Of a DNA stretch of 64,000 bases, positions 46,400 to 56,249 are shown piece after piece. The translations under genes and the position numbers were made by a program. Source of the stretch: Bacteroidales bacterium (GTDB lineage Bacteria > Bacteroidota > Bacteroidia > Bacteroidales > UBA932); the NCBI GenBank assembly GCA_021371955.1, contig JAJFVD010000003.1, positions 124,001-188,000 on the forward strand, read 5' to 3'. The notes beneath the pieces were generated by a model. That model was not told the origin of the DNA. It made no database searches and saw only the letters and a list, made by a program, of their open reading frames with translations. The first letter of the stretch is position 1. Each line of letters starts with the position of its first letter.

Positions 46400-47682
46400 A
46401 GGTACTGATGTTTGGATGGGAGTTTCCTCCCCATATTTCAGGCGGCCTGGGGACAGCCTGCCATGGCCTTACAAAGGGGCTCTCAAACATGGATGTTGAG
46501 GTTCTTTTTGTTATGCCTTCGGCTTCTGGCGACGAGGATGAATCTTCTGTGAAAATAATTAATGCCAGCGATGTGGCTGTAACCGAAACCAGCAAGGATG
46601 TAAAGACCTTTCTGGAAAAAGTTCAGTTCCTCAGGGTTGGCTCCAATCTTGTGCCATACCTCACCCCTGAACAGTTCACAGAAATGGTAGAGAAGAACAG
46701 GAAGGGTCAGATTAAGGATTTCAAGATATATATGGGGCAGAAATATAAGTTCTCCGGCAAATACGGATCCAACCTCATGGAGGAAGTGTCGCGATATGCC
46801 ATGGTTGCTGCAGAAATTGCCCTCAGAAACGATTTCGATGTTATTCATGCGCACGACTGGCTCACATACCTTGCCGGAATTGCTGCAAAAAGAATTTCGG
46901 GGAAGCCATTGGTTATTCATGTTCATGCTACTGAATTCGACAGAAGCGGTACAAATGTCAACTCTTTGGTGTTTGATCTTGAGAAGCTGGGAATGAAGGA
47001 GGCAGACAAAATAATTGCAGTGAGCAATCTTACGCGGAATATAATTATCAATAAATACGGAATTAATCCGGAAAAAGTTGTTACAGTTCATAATGCTGTC
47101 GATTTTCAGGGTTTTGAACAGATGGATATTGAAAGGGGAGTAGATGAAAAGATTGTGACTTTTCTTGGCAGAATCACATTCCAGAAGGGGCCGGAATACT
47201 TCATTGAAGCTGCGGCAAAAGTTCTCAAAAGATACCCTAATGTCCGTTTTGTTATGGCAGGATCGGGCGATCTTCTCAACCGCTCAATAAGACGGGTTGC
47301 CAAGCTGGGAATAGCAACAAGGTTTCATTTTACCGGCTTTCTTAAAGGGGAAGACGTAAAGAGGATGTTTTCATATTCCGATGTTTATGTTATGCCATCT
47401 GTTTCCGAACCGTTCGGAATCTCTCCGCTGGAAGCGATGAGATCCAATGTTCCCACAATTATTTCAAAACAATCGGGTGTTGCAGAGGTACTGCACCATG
47501 CCATAAAAGTAGATTTCTGGGATATTGATGCCCTTGCAGATGCAATTTACGGGCTGCTAAAATATCCTGCACTTTCCCAAATGGCCGTAAAAAACGGACT
47601 TGAAGAGGTTAATGAGCTACGCTGGGACAATGCTGCATACTATGTTAAAGAGATCTATTCAGAAGTTTTAAAAGGAAAATAA
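46396..47682 (+). CDS. GT4 glycosyltransferase, glycogen synthase-like
   Basis: 428 residues of the GT-B fold. The N terminus MFGWEFPPHISGGLGTACHG carries the nucleotide-sugar loop, the middle part has IHAHDWLTYLAG, and SEPFGISPLEAM is the retaining GT4/GT5 sugar-nucleotide motif. Its operon position suggests that it extends alpha-1,4-glucan or primes it. It is distinct from the GT3 domain encoded further downstream, so the operon has two candidate glucan synthases. Confidence 0.85.
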   Translation: MKVLMFGWEFPPHISGGLGTACHGLTKGLSNMDVEVLFVMPSASGDEDESSVKIINASDVAVTETSKDVKTFLEKVQFLRVGSNLVPYLTPEQFTEMVEKNRKGQIKDFKIYMGQKYKFSGKYGSNLMEEVSRYAMVAAEIALRNDFDVIHAHDWLTYLAGIAAKRISGKPLVIHVHATEFDRSGTNVNSLVFDLEKLGMKEADKIIAVSNLTRNIIINKYGINPEKVVTVHNAVDFQGFEQMDIERGVDEKIVTFLGRITFQKGPEYFIEAAAKVLKRYPNVRFVMAGSGDLLNRSIRRVAKLGIATRFHFTGFLKGEDVKRMFSYSDVYVMPSVSEPFGISPLEAMRSNVPTIISKQSGVAEVLHHAIKVDFWDIDALADAIYGLLKYPALSQMAVKNGLEEVNELRWDNAAYYVKEIYSEVLKGK

Positions 47683-47694
47683 AGAGTTCTTTAT

Positions 47695-48945
47695 ATGAAA
47701 AAGACAATTTGCTTCTACTTTCAGGTACATCAGCCGGACAGGCTGCGACTATACAGATTCTTTGACATTGGAAAGGATTCATGGTATTATGACGAGTTTG
47801 CAAACAAAACGATATTAAGGAGAGTGGCAGAGAGATGCTACCTTCCGGCAAACGAACTGATGCTGGAACTTATCCGCCTGCACAAGGGGGCATTTAAGAT
47901 TTCTTATTCCATTTCGGGAGTAGTGCTTGACCAGTTTGAAAAATATGCTCCGGAAGTAATTGACAGTTTTAAAGAACTTGCAAAAACCGGGTGTGTTGAG
48001 TTTCTCGCGGAGACTTACGCACACTCGCTTGCGTCAATAGCATCTCAGGAAGAGTTTATTGCTCAGGTTAAGAAACACTCTCTGAGAATCGAGGCACTTT
48101 TTGGTCAGAAACCAAAAGTTTTCAGAAATACAGAGCTAATTTATTCCGACGAGATAGGGGCAACTGTTGCACAGATGGGATTCAGCGGGATGCTCACAGA
48201 AGGTGCCAAACATGTTCTGGGATGGAAAAGTCCAAACTACATATATACAAATGCAATAAATCCAAGACTAAAACTTCTGCTAAAGAATTTCCAGCTCAGC
48301 GACGATATTGCATTCCGGTTCTCAGACAGATCCTGGGCCAACTGGCCTCTGACATCGGACAAATATGTAACATGGCTGTCGAAATCGCTTGAAAAAGACG
48401 ATATCGTAAACTTATTCATGGATTATGAGACTTTTGGAGAACACCAGCAATCTTCTACTGGCATATTCCAGTTTTTAAAGCATCTTCCCGCAGCAGTACT
48501 TTCGCAGACTGATTTTGAATTCTGTACCCCTTCCGAGGTGTGCAAGAAGCATCAGCCCGTTGCGCCGCTTCATGTTCCGTATGCGATTTCATGGGCCGAC
48601 GAAGAGAGAGACGTATCTGCATGGATAGGCAATGAACTGCAAAATGAAGCATTCGGAAAGCTTTATGATGCACGTGAAAAGGTTCTTAAAACCGGAGATG
48701 CATCACTCTTGTCCGATTTTTATAAACTTCAGGAGAGCGATCACTTCTATTATATGTGCACAAAGTTTTTTTCGGACGGTGCAGTACATAAATATTTTAA
48801 TCCTTACGACACTCCATACGAAGCATTCATTAACTATATGAATGTTCTCAGCGACTTTTTGGTAAGAGTTGACAAATACCCCACAGCTGAAAAAATAAAA
48901 AGTGGAACAAAAATTGCAGCAAATAAGGGCTCGAAAAAAGCTTAA
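47695..48945 (+). CDS. GH57 alpha-amylase family protein
   Basis: 416 residues. GH57 regions are visible: FYFQVHQPDRLR (region 1), the nucleophile Glu in FRNTELIYSDE, and the acid Asp in MDYETFGEHQ. No signal peptide is present, so it works in the cytosol on storage glucan, as an amylase or 4-alpha-glucanotransferase. It starts 12 bases after the GT4 gene and precedes the synthase-phosphorylase gene by 14 bases. Confidence 0.88.
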   Translation: MKKTICFYFQVHQPDRLRLYRFFDIGKDSWYYDEFANKTILRRVAERCYLPANELMLELIRLHKGAFKISYSISGVVLDQFEKYAPEVIDSFKELAKTGCVEFLAETYAHSLASIASQEEFIAQVKKHSLRIEALFGQKPKVFRNTELIYSDEIGATVAQMGFSGMLTEGAKHVLGWKSPNYIYTNAINPRLKLLLKNFQLSDDIAFRFSDRSWANWPLTSDKYVTWLSKSLEKDDIVNLFMDYETFGEHQQSSTGIFQFLKHLPAAVLSQTDFEFCTPSEVCKKHQPVAPLHVPYAISWADEERDVSAWIGNELQNEAFGKLYDAREKVLKTGDASLLSDFYKLQESDHFYYMCTKFFSDGAVHKYFNPYDTPYEAFINYMNVLSDFLVRVDKYPTAEKIKSGTKIAANKGSKKA

Positions 48946-48959
48946 AAGCAGATAAATAT

Positions 48960-51900
48960 ATGTCAGAGAAAAAGATAACCCTCCCCGACTATTTGTTCGA
49001 AGTGAGTTGGGAAGTGTGTAACAAGGTGGGCGGAATACATACCGTAATTGCTACAAAAGCACTCAATTTATCCAAGGAACTTAAGAATAACCATATACTC
49101 ATTGGGCCCGACGTCTGGAGAGAAACCGACAAAAATCCCGAATTTACAGAAGAGACAAATCTTTTTCGTGCATGGCGCCTTAAGGCTGCTGAAGAAGGGT
49201 TACGTATCAGAGTGGGGAGATGGAACGTATCGGGCAACCCTATTGCGATTCTGGTAGATTTTAGCCAGTACATCACTAAAAAAGACGAAATTCTTACCGA
49301 TTTCTGGAAAAAATTTAAGCTCGATTCGCTAAGCGGTCAGTGGGACTATATTGAGAGTGCGCTTTTCGGATACGCAACGGGTCTTGTAATCGAGAGCTTT
49401 GTTAAATTTAATCTTCTTCCATATCATAAAGTAGTTGCTCAGTTTCATGAGTGGATGACAGGAGCCGGGCTTCTGTATCTCAAAAAAACTGGTTTGCCTG
49501 TTGCAACTGTATTCACCACACATGCAACAGTAACCGGCCGTTCAATCGCAGGAAACGGTCTTCCTCTATACGATAAAATAGACAGTTACAACGCGGAGGA
49601 AAAAGCCAGAGAGTTTAACATAACCGCCAAACATTCCATTGAGAAGGTGTCAGCCACCGAAGCAGACATATTTACAACTGTAAGCGATATTACCGCAAAA
49701 GAGTGTTTAAAGTTTCTGGGCAGAAAAGTGGACATTGTAACTCCAAACGGATTTGAAAACACCTTTACACCAACATCCGAGGAGTATGAAAGCGTGCACA
49801 CGTCTTCACGAAAAATACTGCTGGACATGGCTTCTGTTATGTCCGGATATCCTGTTGCGGCGGATGCGATGCTTGTTGCAATAAGCGGCAGGTATGAATA
49901 CAAAAACAAGGGAATAGATATTTATCTTGATGCACTGGGGCGTCTAAACAGCAATAAGGATCTTAAAAAAGAGGTTATTGCATATATTTTTGTTCCGGCC
50001 GCGACACACGGGCCAAATAAAGATTTGTTAGGTAAGATTCAAAATGGCGGAGACTACAGAACAAATTGCACACACTACCTTAGCGAACCGGACTGGGATC
50101 CTGTTGTGAAAAAAGTGAGAGAACTCAATTTGCTTAACAGAGAAAACGATAAGGTAAGAGTCTTTTTTGTCCCTTCCTATTTAAACGGAAATGACGGGAT
50201 TTTCAACAAGACATATTACACACTGCTTGCCGGACTTGACCTTACAGTTTTTCCTTCCTACTACGAACCATGGGGATACACTCCGCTTGAGAGTCTTGCC
50301 TTTAGCGTTCCTACCATCACTACAACTCTTGCCGGTTTTGGCCTTTGGGTGCAAAAACACTACAAAGGAGACCACCCGGGTATTCAAATTATTGAGAGAA
50401 GAGACGACGGGTACGAAAAAGTAGTGCGCGGAGCAGAATTAAAGATGATTGAAATGTCATCACTGACAGAAGCAAACGAAAAAATATACAGAGAAAATGC
50501 AAAGGATGTATCCAAAATTGCATTGTGGGAAAATCAGATTATATATTATAAAGAAGCATATTCTATGGCAATAGATAAAGTTATAAAGAACAAGGGAGAA
50601 TATCCGGCGGTTTCCGACGATAGGGACCACTTAAGTTTTAAGATAAATGCGGCAAACACTCCAAACTGGTCGACTATAATAATTAACAAGCAACTCCCGG
50701 AAAGGCTGGCGTCGCTGGATACTTTGTCAAAAAACTTATGGTGGAGCTGGAATGAAGAAGCCATAGACCTATTCAAGATGGTTGATGAGGAGTTGTGGAG
50801 GTCCACTCACGGAAATCCAATCCTTATGCTGGATTTTATAAGTATTTCAAAGGCAAAGGAGCTGGAAAACGACCCTAAATTTCTAAAGAAACTGGATTCT
50901 GTATATAGCCATTTCCAGGCTTATATGGCAGAGGCAGGCTCTATGACAGGTCCAAGGGTTGCATACTTTAGCATGGAATACGGGCTTGACCAGTCACTGA
51001 AAATTTATTCAGGAGGGTTAGGTATCCTTGCCGGAGACTATTTAAAAGAGTCAAGTGATAAAATGGTGCCTATGACAGGCATCGGGCTTCTATATAAATA
51101 CGGATATTTTACCCAGAGGCTCTCGGCACAGGGTGACCAGATTGCAGAATATGAACCCCAGGACTTTACAAAAATTCCGGTTACACCTGTCAGAGACGGG
51201 AATGATAACTGGATAACAATAAGCATCGCTCTTCCCGGAAGAAATGTTACTGCAAGACTTTGGCGTACAGATGTTGGCAGAACAGAGCTGATTCTTATGG
51301 ATACCGACTTTGAAGACAACCTGCCGGAAGACAGATCAATCACTCATTACCTTTACGGAGGCGACTGGGAGAACAGGCTTAAACAGGAGATGTTGCTCGG
51401 AATCGGAGGGATAAGGGCGCTCAGGGCGCTTAACAAAGAGGCCCAGGTATATCACTGCAACGAAGGACATGCTGCTTTTATCGGTCTTGAAAGACTCAGA
51501 GAGTATGTTGTTCAGGATAATCTCACTTTTGGCGAAGCACTCGAGGTGGTCCGCTCGTCGTCTCTCTTTACAACACATACACCGGTGCCTGCAGGTCATG
51601 ATTCATTTGGGGAAGACCTTCTCCGGGGATACATGTCCCATTATCCGTCCCGGCTGAAAATTTCATGGGAGATGATGATGTCCCTTGGAAAACTGAACCC
51701 AAATAACCCGGAAGAGAAGTTCTCCATGAGTAATCTTGCCTGCAATCTTTCACAGGAAATTAACGGGGTAAGCTGGCTTCACGGAAAGGTGAGTCGCGAA
51801 ATACTGTCTCCGCTGTGGCCCGGATATCTTCCGGAAGAACTCCATGTTGGCTATGTTACAAACGGAGTACACTATCCCACATGGACAGCTGCAGAATGGA

Positions 51901-53198
51901 AAGACGTACATGCCGATGCATTCGGCGATGATTTTGCAACTCACAACTACGACAAAAGCTGCTTTGAAGGAATATACAATATAGAGGAGAGCAGAATATG
52001 GTCCGTGAGAAACAAACTAAGGACCAGAATGATAAAGACAATAAAAAATTCTCTTTCAAATACTTCCGAAACCACACACTATACGCCGCAACAGGTTGTC
52101 GCTATTAAAGAAGCACTAAGGGATGATATTCTCACTATCGGATTTGCCCGTCGTTTTGCCACATACAAGAGAGCGCACCTTCTTTTCAAGGATTTACAAA
52201 GGCTGGATAAAATCGTAAACAATCCAAAACAGCCGGTCCAATTTGTTTTTGCAGGCAAGGCACACCCGGCCGACAAGGCAGGGCAGGATCTTATCAGGCA
52301 TATTGTTGAGGTTTCGCTTATGCCTCAGTTTATAGGTAAGATTGTTTTTGTACCCGGATACGATATGACACTGGCCAAAAGGCTGGTTCAGGGTGTTGAT
52401 ATATGGATGAACACCCCTACAAGGCCGCTCGAAGCTTCCGGAACCAGCGGAGAGAAAGCTGTAATGAATGGCGTTATGCACTTCTCTGTGCTTGACGGAT
52501 GGTGGGTAGAGGGATATAAGGAGGGGGCAGGCTGGGCTCTTCCAATGGAGCGTACATATGAAAACCAGAGTTTTCAGGACGAACTGGATGCTGCCACAAT
52601 ATACAACATGCTTGAAAATGAAATTGCTCCTGTATTCTACAAGAATAACCCCGAAAGCGGAATTCCAATGGAGTGGGTAATGATAATAAAGAATACCATT
52701 GCAAAAGTAGCTGCCAATTTCACAACAAACAGAATGATTACAGACTATTGCGAGCAGTATTATCTTCCGCTTGCAAAACGCAATACAGATATTGTTGCCG
52801 GCGATTTTGCCCTTGCAAGGGAACTCGCTTTCTGGAAAAAGAAAATGCGAAGCGAGTGGCCGCTAATTGAGGTAAGAAGCTATACAAAACCCGATAGTTC
52901 AAGAATAAATCTCTCTCTTGGAAACGAATACCATTCGGAGGTTGAACTTTCAATCGGGGACCTTAGCCCGGATGATATCGGAGTTGAGATAGTTATGGCC
53001 GAGCAGGATAAGAATAAGAAAACAGTAATTAAGAAAAGTTTCGAATTCAAACCTCTCAGTTTTGAAAACGGAATTGCAAAATATGTTTGTGATATGTTGC
53101 CCGACAATGCAGGAGTATACACAGTTGCCGGCAGGATTTATGCCAAAAACCCAAACCTGGCACACAGGCAAGACTTTGATCTGGTAAAATGGTTGTAG
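48960..53198 (+). CDS. Fusion of GT3 glycogen synthase and GT35 alpha-glucan phosphorylase
   Basis: 1412 residues. Residues about 1-560 are a eukaryote-type (GT3) glycogen synthase: FEVSWEVCNKVGGIHTVIA, then the donor-binding PSYYEPWGYTPLESLAF. From about residue 575 a short-type GT35 phosphorylase begins (LSKNLWWSWNEEA), with the pyridoxal-phosphate Lys1166 in EASGTSGEKAVMNG and a C-terminal accessory region. One half adds glucose from a nucleotide sugar and the other releases glucose-1-phosphate. No stop or frameshift separates them. It is the last gene of the glycogen operon, overlapping ribF by 10 bases. Confidence 0.9.
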   Translation: MSEKKITLPDYLFEVSWEVCNKVGGIHTVIATKALNLSKELKNNHILIGPDVWRETDKNPEFTEETNLFRAWRLKAAEEGLRIRVGRWNVSGNPIAILVDFSQYITKKDEILTDFWKKFKLDSLSGQWDYIESALFGYATGLVIESFVKFNLLPYHKVVAQFHEWMTGAGLLYLKKTGLPVATVFTTHATVTGRSIAGNGLPLYDKIDSYNAEEKAREFNITAKHSIEKVSATEADIFTTVSDITAKECLKFLGRKVDIVTPNGFENTFTPTSEEYESVHTSSRKILLDMASVMSGYPVAADAMLVAISGRYEYKNKGIDIYLDALGRLNSNKDLKKEVIAYIFVPAATHGPNKDLLGKIQNGGDYRTNCTHYLSEPDWDPVVKKVRELNLLNRENDKVRVFFVPSYLNGNDGIFNKTYYTLLAGLDLTVFPSYYEPWGYTPLESLAFSVPTITTTLAGFGLWVQKHYKGDHPGIQIIERRDDGYEKVVRGAELKMIEMSSLTEANEKIYRENAKDVSKIALWENQIIYYKEAYSMAIDKVIKNKGEYPAVSDDRDHLSFKINAANTPNWSTIIINKQLPERLASLDTLSKNLWWSWNEEAIDLFKMVDEELWRSTHGNPILMLDFISISKAKELENDPKFLKKLDSVYSHFQAYMAEAGSMTGPRVAYFSMEYGLDQSLKIYSGGLGILAGDYLKESSDKMVPMTGIGLLYKYGYFTQRLSAQGDQIAEYEPQDFTKIPVTPVRDGNDNWITISIALPGRNVTARLWRTDVGRTELILMDTDFEDNLPEDRSITHYLYGGDWENRLKQEMLLGIGGIRALRALNKEAQVYHCNEGHAAFIGLERLREYVVQDNLTFGEALEVVRSSSLFTTHTPVPAGHDSFGEDLLRGYMSHYPSRLKISWEMMMSLGKLNPNNPEEKFSMSNLACNLSQEINGVSWLHGKVSREILSPLWPGYLPEELHVGYVTNGVHYPTWTAAEWKDVHADAFGDDFATHNYDKSCFEGIYNIEESRIWSVRNKLRTRMIKTIKNSLSNTSETTHYTPQQVVAIKEALRDDILTIGFARRFATYKRAHLLFKDLQRLDKIVNNPKQPVQFVFAGKAHPADKAGQDLIRHIVEVSLMPQFIGKIVFVPGYDMTLAKRLVQGVDIWMNTPTRPLEASGTSGEKAVMNGVMHFSVLDGWWVEGYKEGAGWALPMERTYENQSFQDELDAATIYNMLENEIAPVFYKNNPESGIPMEWVMIIKNTIAKVAANFTTNRMITDYCEQYYLPLAKRNTDIVAGDFALARELAFWKKKMRSEWPLIEVRSYTKPDSSRINLSLGNEYHSEVELSIGDLSPDDIGVEIVMAEQDKNKKTVIKKSFEFKPLSFENGIAKYVCDMLPDNAGVYTVAGRIYAKNPNLAHRQDFDLVKWL

Positions 53199-54103
53199 CA
53201 GCTACAGGTTTTTTTGACGGAGTTCACAGAGGACACCGTGCAGTTATTGACAAGATAACTTCCCTTGCTAAAGCACAGGGAATGAGTTCTGCTATAATAA
53301 CTTTATGGCCCCACCCGAGAGCCGTTCTTCAGCAGGATGCAGCAAAATTCCGGCTACTTACCACCCTTGATGAAAAAATTGCCCTGATCCGCTCATATGG
53401 CATTGACCATGTTCATACGCTTCATTTTGACAAGGATTTTGCAAAACAAACAACAGAGGAATATTTCAAAAACTATCTCCGCGAAAAATTTGGTGTTAAA
53501 ACTCTTGTTATTGGTTACGATCACAGGGTAGGAAGCGATATAAACCAAACTCAGGAAGAGATGTTTGAAATTGCCCTCAAGGCCGGGATCACTCCTGTGA
53601 GAGTGGACGAATTTATTGAGGAAGAGAGCGGACTCATTATCAGCTCAACAAAAATCAGAGACTTCCTTTGCAGGGGTGACGTTGAGAATGCAAACACACT
53701 CCTAGGTTACAGATATGGTCTTGAAGGTGCTGTTGTGGAAGGTATGAGAATTGGAAGAACAATTGGATTCCCTACTGCAAACATGAGGCTTTACGAACCG
53801 TTGAAAATTCTTCCGGGAGATGGCGTATATGCCGTATGGGCAGAAGTTCTTGGAAAAACCTACAGAGGAATTACCAATATCGGTATCCGCCCAACTGTGG
53901 GCCATAACAACGAGAGAACAATTGAGACCAATATACTCGATTTCGACGAGGACATTTACGGGCTGAAGATAAAGATTGAATTTGTTGCAAAAATGCGCGA
54001 AGAAGTTACTTTTTCCTCATTGGATGAACTCAAGAAACAGCTTTTCATGGACAGGGACAATTCCCGTAAATATCTACAATCCCACGAAATACATATGAGA
54101 TAA
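53189..54103 (+). CDS. ribF: Bifunctional riboflavin kinase / FAD synthetase
   Basis: 304 residues. The N-terminal FMN adenylyltransferase domain has GFFDGVHRGH and ISSTKIRDFL; the C-terminal riboflavin kinase domain has GRTIGFPTANM and the NIGIRPTVG region. It converts riboflavin to FMN and FAD. The start codon lies within the end of the phosphorylase gene; a longer start is not available in frame. Its function is unrelated to the glycogen operon, so the overlap probably reflects compaction. Confidence 0.94.
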   Translation: MVVAATGFFDGVHRGHRAVIDKITSLAKAQGMSSAIITLWPHPRAVLQQDAAKFRLLTTLDEKIALIRSYGIDHVHTLHFDKDFAKQTTEEYFKNYLREKFGVKTLVIGYDHRVGSDINQTQEEMFEIALKAGITPVRVDEFIEEESGLIISSTKIRDFLCRGDVENANTLLGYRYGLEGAVVEGMRIGRTIGFPTANMRLYEPLKILPGDGVYAVWAEVLGKTYRGITNIGIRPTVGHNNERTIETNILDFDEDIYGLKIKIEFVAKMREEVTFSSLDELKKQLFMDRDNSRKYLQSHEIHMR

Positions 54104-54152
54104 TTATAAAGGCAAAAATTAGAGAGTAATTTCTTTTTTAGTTAAAATTTAT

Positions 54153-54160
54153 TATCTTTG
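54153..54160 (+). promoter_or_regulatory. -7 box of the greA promoter
   Basis: TATCTTTG is a perfect -7 box, with a T-rich stretch at the -33 distance. Transcription should begin near 54166, just before a terminator-like hairpin in the leader. Confidence 0.65.
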
Positions 54161-54167
54161 TAACAAA

Positions 54168-54205
54168 GAGTCCTGTCCTGCAGGATTCTTTTTAATTTTT
54201 TTTAC
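54168..54205 (+). terminator. Terminator-like hairpin in the greA leader (candidate attenuator)
   Basis: GAGTCCTG pairs with CAGGATTC (8 pairs, one G-U) around a 5-base loop, and is followed by TTTTTAATTTTTTTT. It lies between the greA promoter and the start codon at 54210, so most transcripts could stop before the gene. Confidence 0.68.
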
Positions 54206-54209
54206 TACT

Positions 54210-54683
54210 ATGTCAAAAATTCACTACTTAACCGCAGAAGGGTTAGAAAAACTGAAAGCCGAATTTCAACAACTTATTTCGGTGGAGCGTCCCTCAATTT
54301 CAAAGCAGATTGCAGAAGCAAGGGATAAAGGAGATCTTTCGGAAAATGCAGAATACGATGCTGCAAAAGAAGCTCAGGGCCTTCTTGAGCTAAAGATTTC
54401 CAAGCTCGAGGATATGATTGCCAACGCCAGAATAATTGATGAGTCGAGGATAAACACAACTCATGTTCAAATAATGAACAAAGTGAAGTTGAAAAATCTT
54501 TCGAACGACAGCGTAGTTGAATATACCCTTGTGGGAGAAACCGAAGCCAACCTCAGAGAAGGTAAGCTTGCGGCAGCAACCCCAATTGGCCGTGCTCTCA
54601 TCGGAAAGAAAAAAGGAGACATAGTTGAAGTAAATGTTCCTTCCGGTGTTTTAAAATTTGAAGTTCTGGAAATTTCAAAATAA
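54210..54683 (+). CDS. greA: Transcription elongation factor GreA
   Basis: 157 residues. The N-terminal coiled coil (EGLEKLKAEFQQL ... DKGDLSENAEYDAAKE) has the acidic tip residues, and the C-terminal domain ends PIGRALIGKKKGDIVEVNVP. It rescues backtracked RNA polymerase by stimulating transcript cleavage. It is preceded by a leader with a terminator-like hairpin and followed by a HIT gene one base later. Confidence 0.95.
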   Translation: MSKIHYLTAEGLEKLKAEFQQLISVERPSISKQIAEARDKGDLSENAEYDAAKEAQGLLELKISKLEDMIANARIIDESRINTTHVQIMNKVKLKNLSNDSVVEYTLVGETEANLREGKLAAATPIGRALIGKKKGDIVEVNVPSGVLKFEVLEISK

Positions 54684-54684
54684 T

Positions 54685-55083
54685 ATGTCATCCATTTTTT
54701 CAAAAATAGCAAAGGGAGAAATTCCCTCATATAAGATTGCCGAGAGCGATAAATATTATGCTTTTCTTGACATAAACCCTTTAGCAAAAGGACATACTCT
54801 GGTAATACCCAAAGAGGAAACCGATTATATTTTTGACCTCGGAAGCGACGATCTTTCGGGACTTGTCCTTTTTGCCCAAAAAGTTGCAAAAGGCATTGCT
54901 GATGCTGTGCCGTGCAAAAGGGTAGGAGTTGCCGTTATCGGGCTGGAAGTGCCTCATGCGCATATCCACCTGGTACCTCTCAATTCCGAGTCCGACCTTG
55001 ACTTCAGAAAACCAAAACTTAAACTTGATAAAGATGAGATGGAGGCAATTGCACTCAGCATCTCTTCAAAAATTAAACTTTAA
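54685..55083 (+). CDS. HIT family hydrolase
   Basis: 132 residues from ATG at 54685. IFSKIAKGEIPSYKIAESD at the N terminus and the HIT motif HAHIHLVPL near the C terminus identify a histidine-triad nucleotide hydrolase acting on purine nucleoside phosphoramidates or similar. It lies one base after greA and 5 bases before the TlpA-like gene. Confidence 0.92.
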   Translation: MSSIFSKIAKGEIPSYKIAESDKYYAFLDINPLAKGHTLVIPKEETDYIFDLGSDDLSGLVLFAQKVAKGIADAVPCKRVGVAVIGLEVPHAHIHLVPLNSESDLDFRKPKLKLDKDEMEAIALSISSKIKL

Positions 55084-55088
55084 AAACA

Positions 55089-56234
55089 ATGAGAAAATTC
55101 CTCTTTTTTGTTCTTATTTCGGCATTTACCTTTTCTTGCAGTTCCAACAAAGCAACGCTTAAAGCAAAAATTGAAGGACTAAATAAAGGTGAAGTAGTTC
55201 TTAAAGTATTGGAAATTAATACCCAGAAAATTGTCGACACTCTTAAGACAGATGAAAACGGGTTGCTAAAATATTCTGCAAAAATTGAAGGTAAAGCTCC
55301 AAACTTCTACTTCCTTTATTACAAAGAGAAAAAAATTGCCTCAATGGTTGTATTGCCGGGAGACAATATCTATATAACCACAGATACTCTGGGTGCAAAC
55401 CAGAACATAGAGGGCTCTCAGGAGAGTATTCTTTTCCTTGAAATTGAGAAAAACCTCTCTCTGGCTACGGCAAAATTTGATTCATTGTCTGCTTTGAGGG
55501 CACAGGCTGTACTTGCCGGCAATAAAGAGCTTGAAGACACGCTCGGATACGAGTTAGGTTCGCTTTATGTAAAAAGCAAACAAGCTGCAATAAAACATCT
55601 TTATTCGAATCCCGGATCAATTACAAATATTCCGCTTCTCTATTATAAATTCCCCGGCAATCTGCCTCTTTTTGGAGATGTAAGGGATGTTTTGCTTTTC
55701 CAGAGAGTATATGATTCACTTCAGCCGGTATATCCTCAGTCGTCATATTTAAATGCACTTCTGGACGAGATTTCGGTGAGAGGGAAATCGGATATGCTCA
55801 ATTCTAAACTTCTGGATGCATCAGAAGTTGGTTTTCCTGATATTTCTCTTCCTGATACAAAAGCAAAGGTAAGAACACTTTCGGACCTTTCTGGCAAGGT
55901 TGTTATCCTTCTTTTCTGGTCCGTTACCGATGTAAATCAGAAGATATTCAACAGAGATCTTCTGGCTCTTTACGATAAATACAGCATCAAAGGGCTGGAA
56001 ATTTATCAGGTTTCGGTAGATACGGACAAGACAGCGTGGGCCAACACAGTTGCAGAACAGCAACTCCCATGGATTAATGTCTGTGACGGTCTCGGATCTT
56101 CTTCTCCTGCCGTTACTACATATAATGTGCAAAAAGCACCTACTCTCTATGTTATAGACAAAAGCGGCTCAATTGCTGCAAAAGATGTTTATGACTCAAA
56201 ACTTGAATCACTCATCTCATCGCTGGTCAGATAA
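55089..56234 (+). CDS. TlpA-like thioredoxin-fold lipoprotein without CxxC
   Basis: 381 residues. MRKFLFFVLISAFTFSC is a lipoprotein signal. A DUF4369-like N-terminal beta domain (ATLKAKIEGLNKGEVVLKVL) is followed by a helical part and a TlpA/AhpC-type domain (residues about 255-381). At the active-site position the sequence is LLFWSVTDVNQK, with no WCxxC motif, so it cannot be an ordinary disulfide oxidoreductase. The function is unknown; it may bind or chaperone a partner. It is convergent with tsaB. Confidence 0.8.
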   Translation: MRKFLFFVLISAFTFSCSSNKATLKAKIEGLNKGEVVLKVLEINTQKIVDTLKTDENGLLKYSAKIEGKAPNFYFLYYKEKKIASMVVLPGDNIYITTDTLGANQNIEGSQESILFLEIEKNLSLATAKFDSLSALRAQAVLAGNKELEDTLGYELGSLYVKSKQAAIKHLYSNPGSITNIPLLYYKFPGNLPLFGDVRDVLLFQRVYDSLQPVYPQSSYLNALLDEISVRGKSDMLNSKLLDASEVGFPDISLPDTKAKVRTLSDLSGKVVILLFWSVTDVNQKIFNRDLLALYDKYSIKGLEIYQVSVDTDKTAWANTVAEQQLPWINVCDGLGSSSPAVTTYNVQKAPTLYVIDKSGSIAAKDVYDSKLESLISSLVR

Positions 56235-56249
56235 AATTAAGACAGAAAA

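Noticed and set aside
42432..53198. Glycogen cluster as a horizontally acquired island.
   Set aside because: Base usage and gene overlaps look like the surroundings, no mobility genes are present, and such clusters are normal in Bacteroidales.
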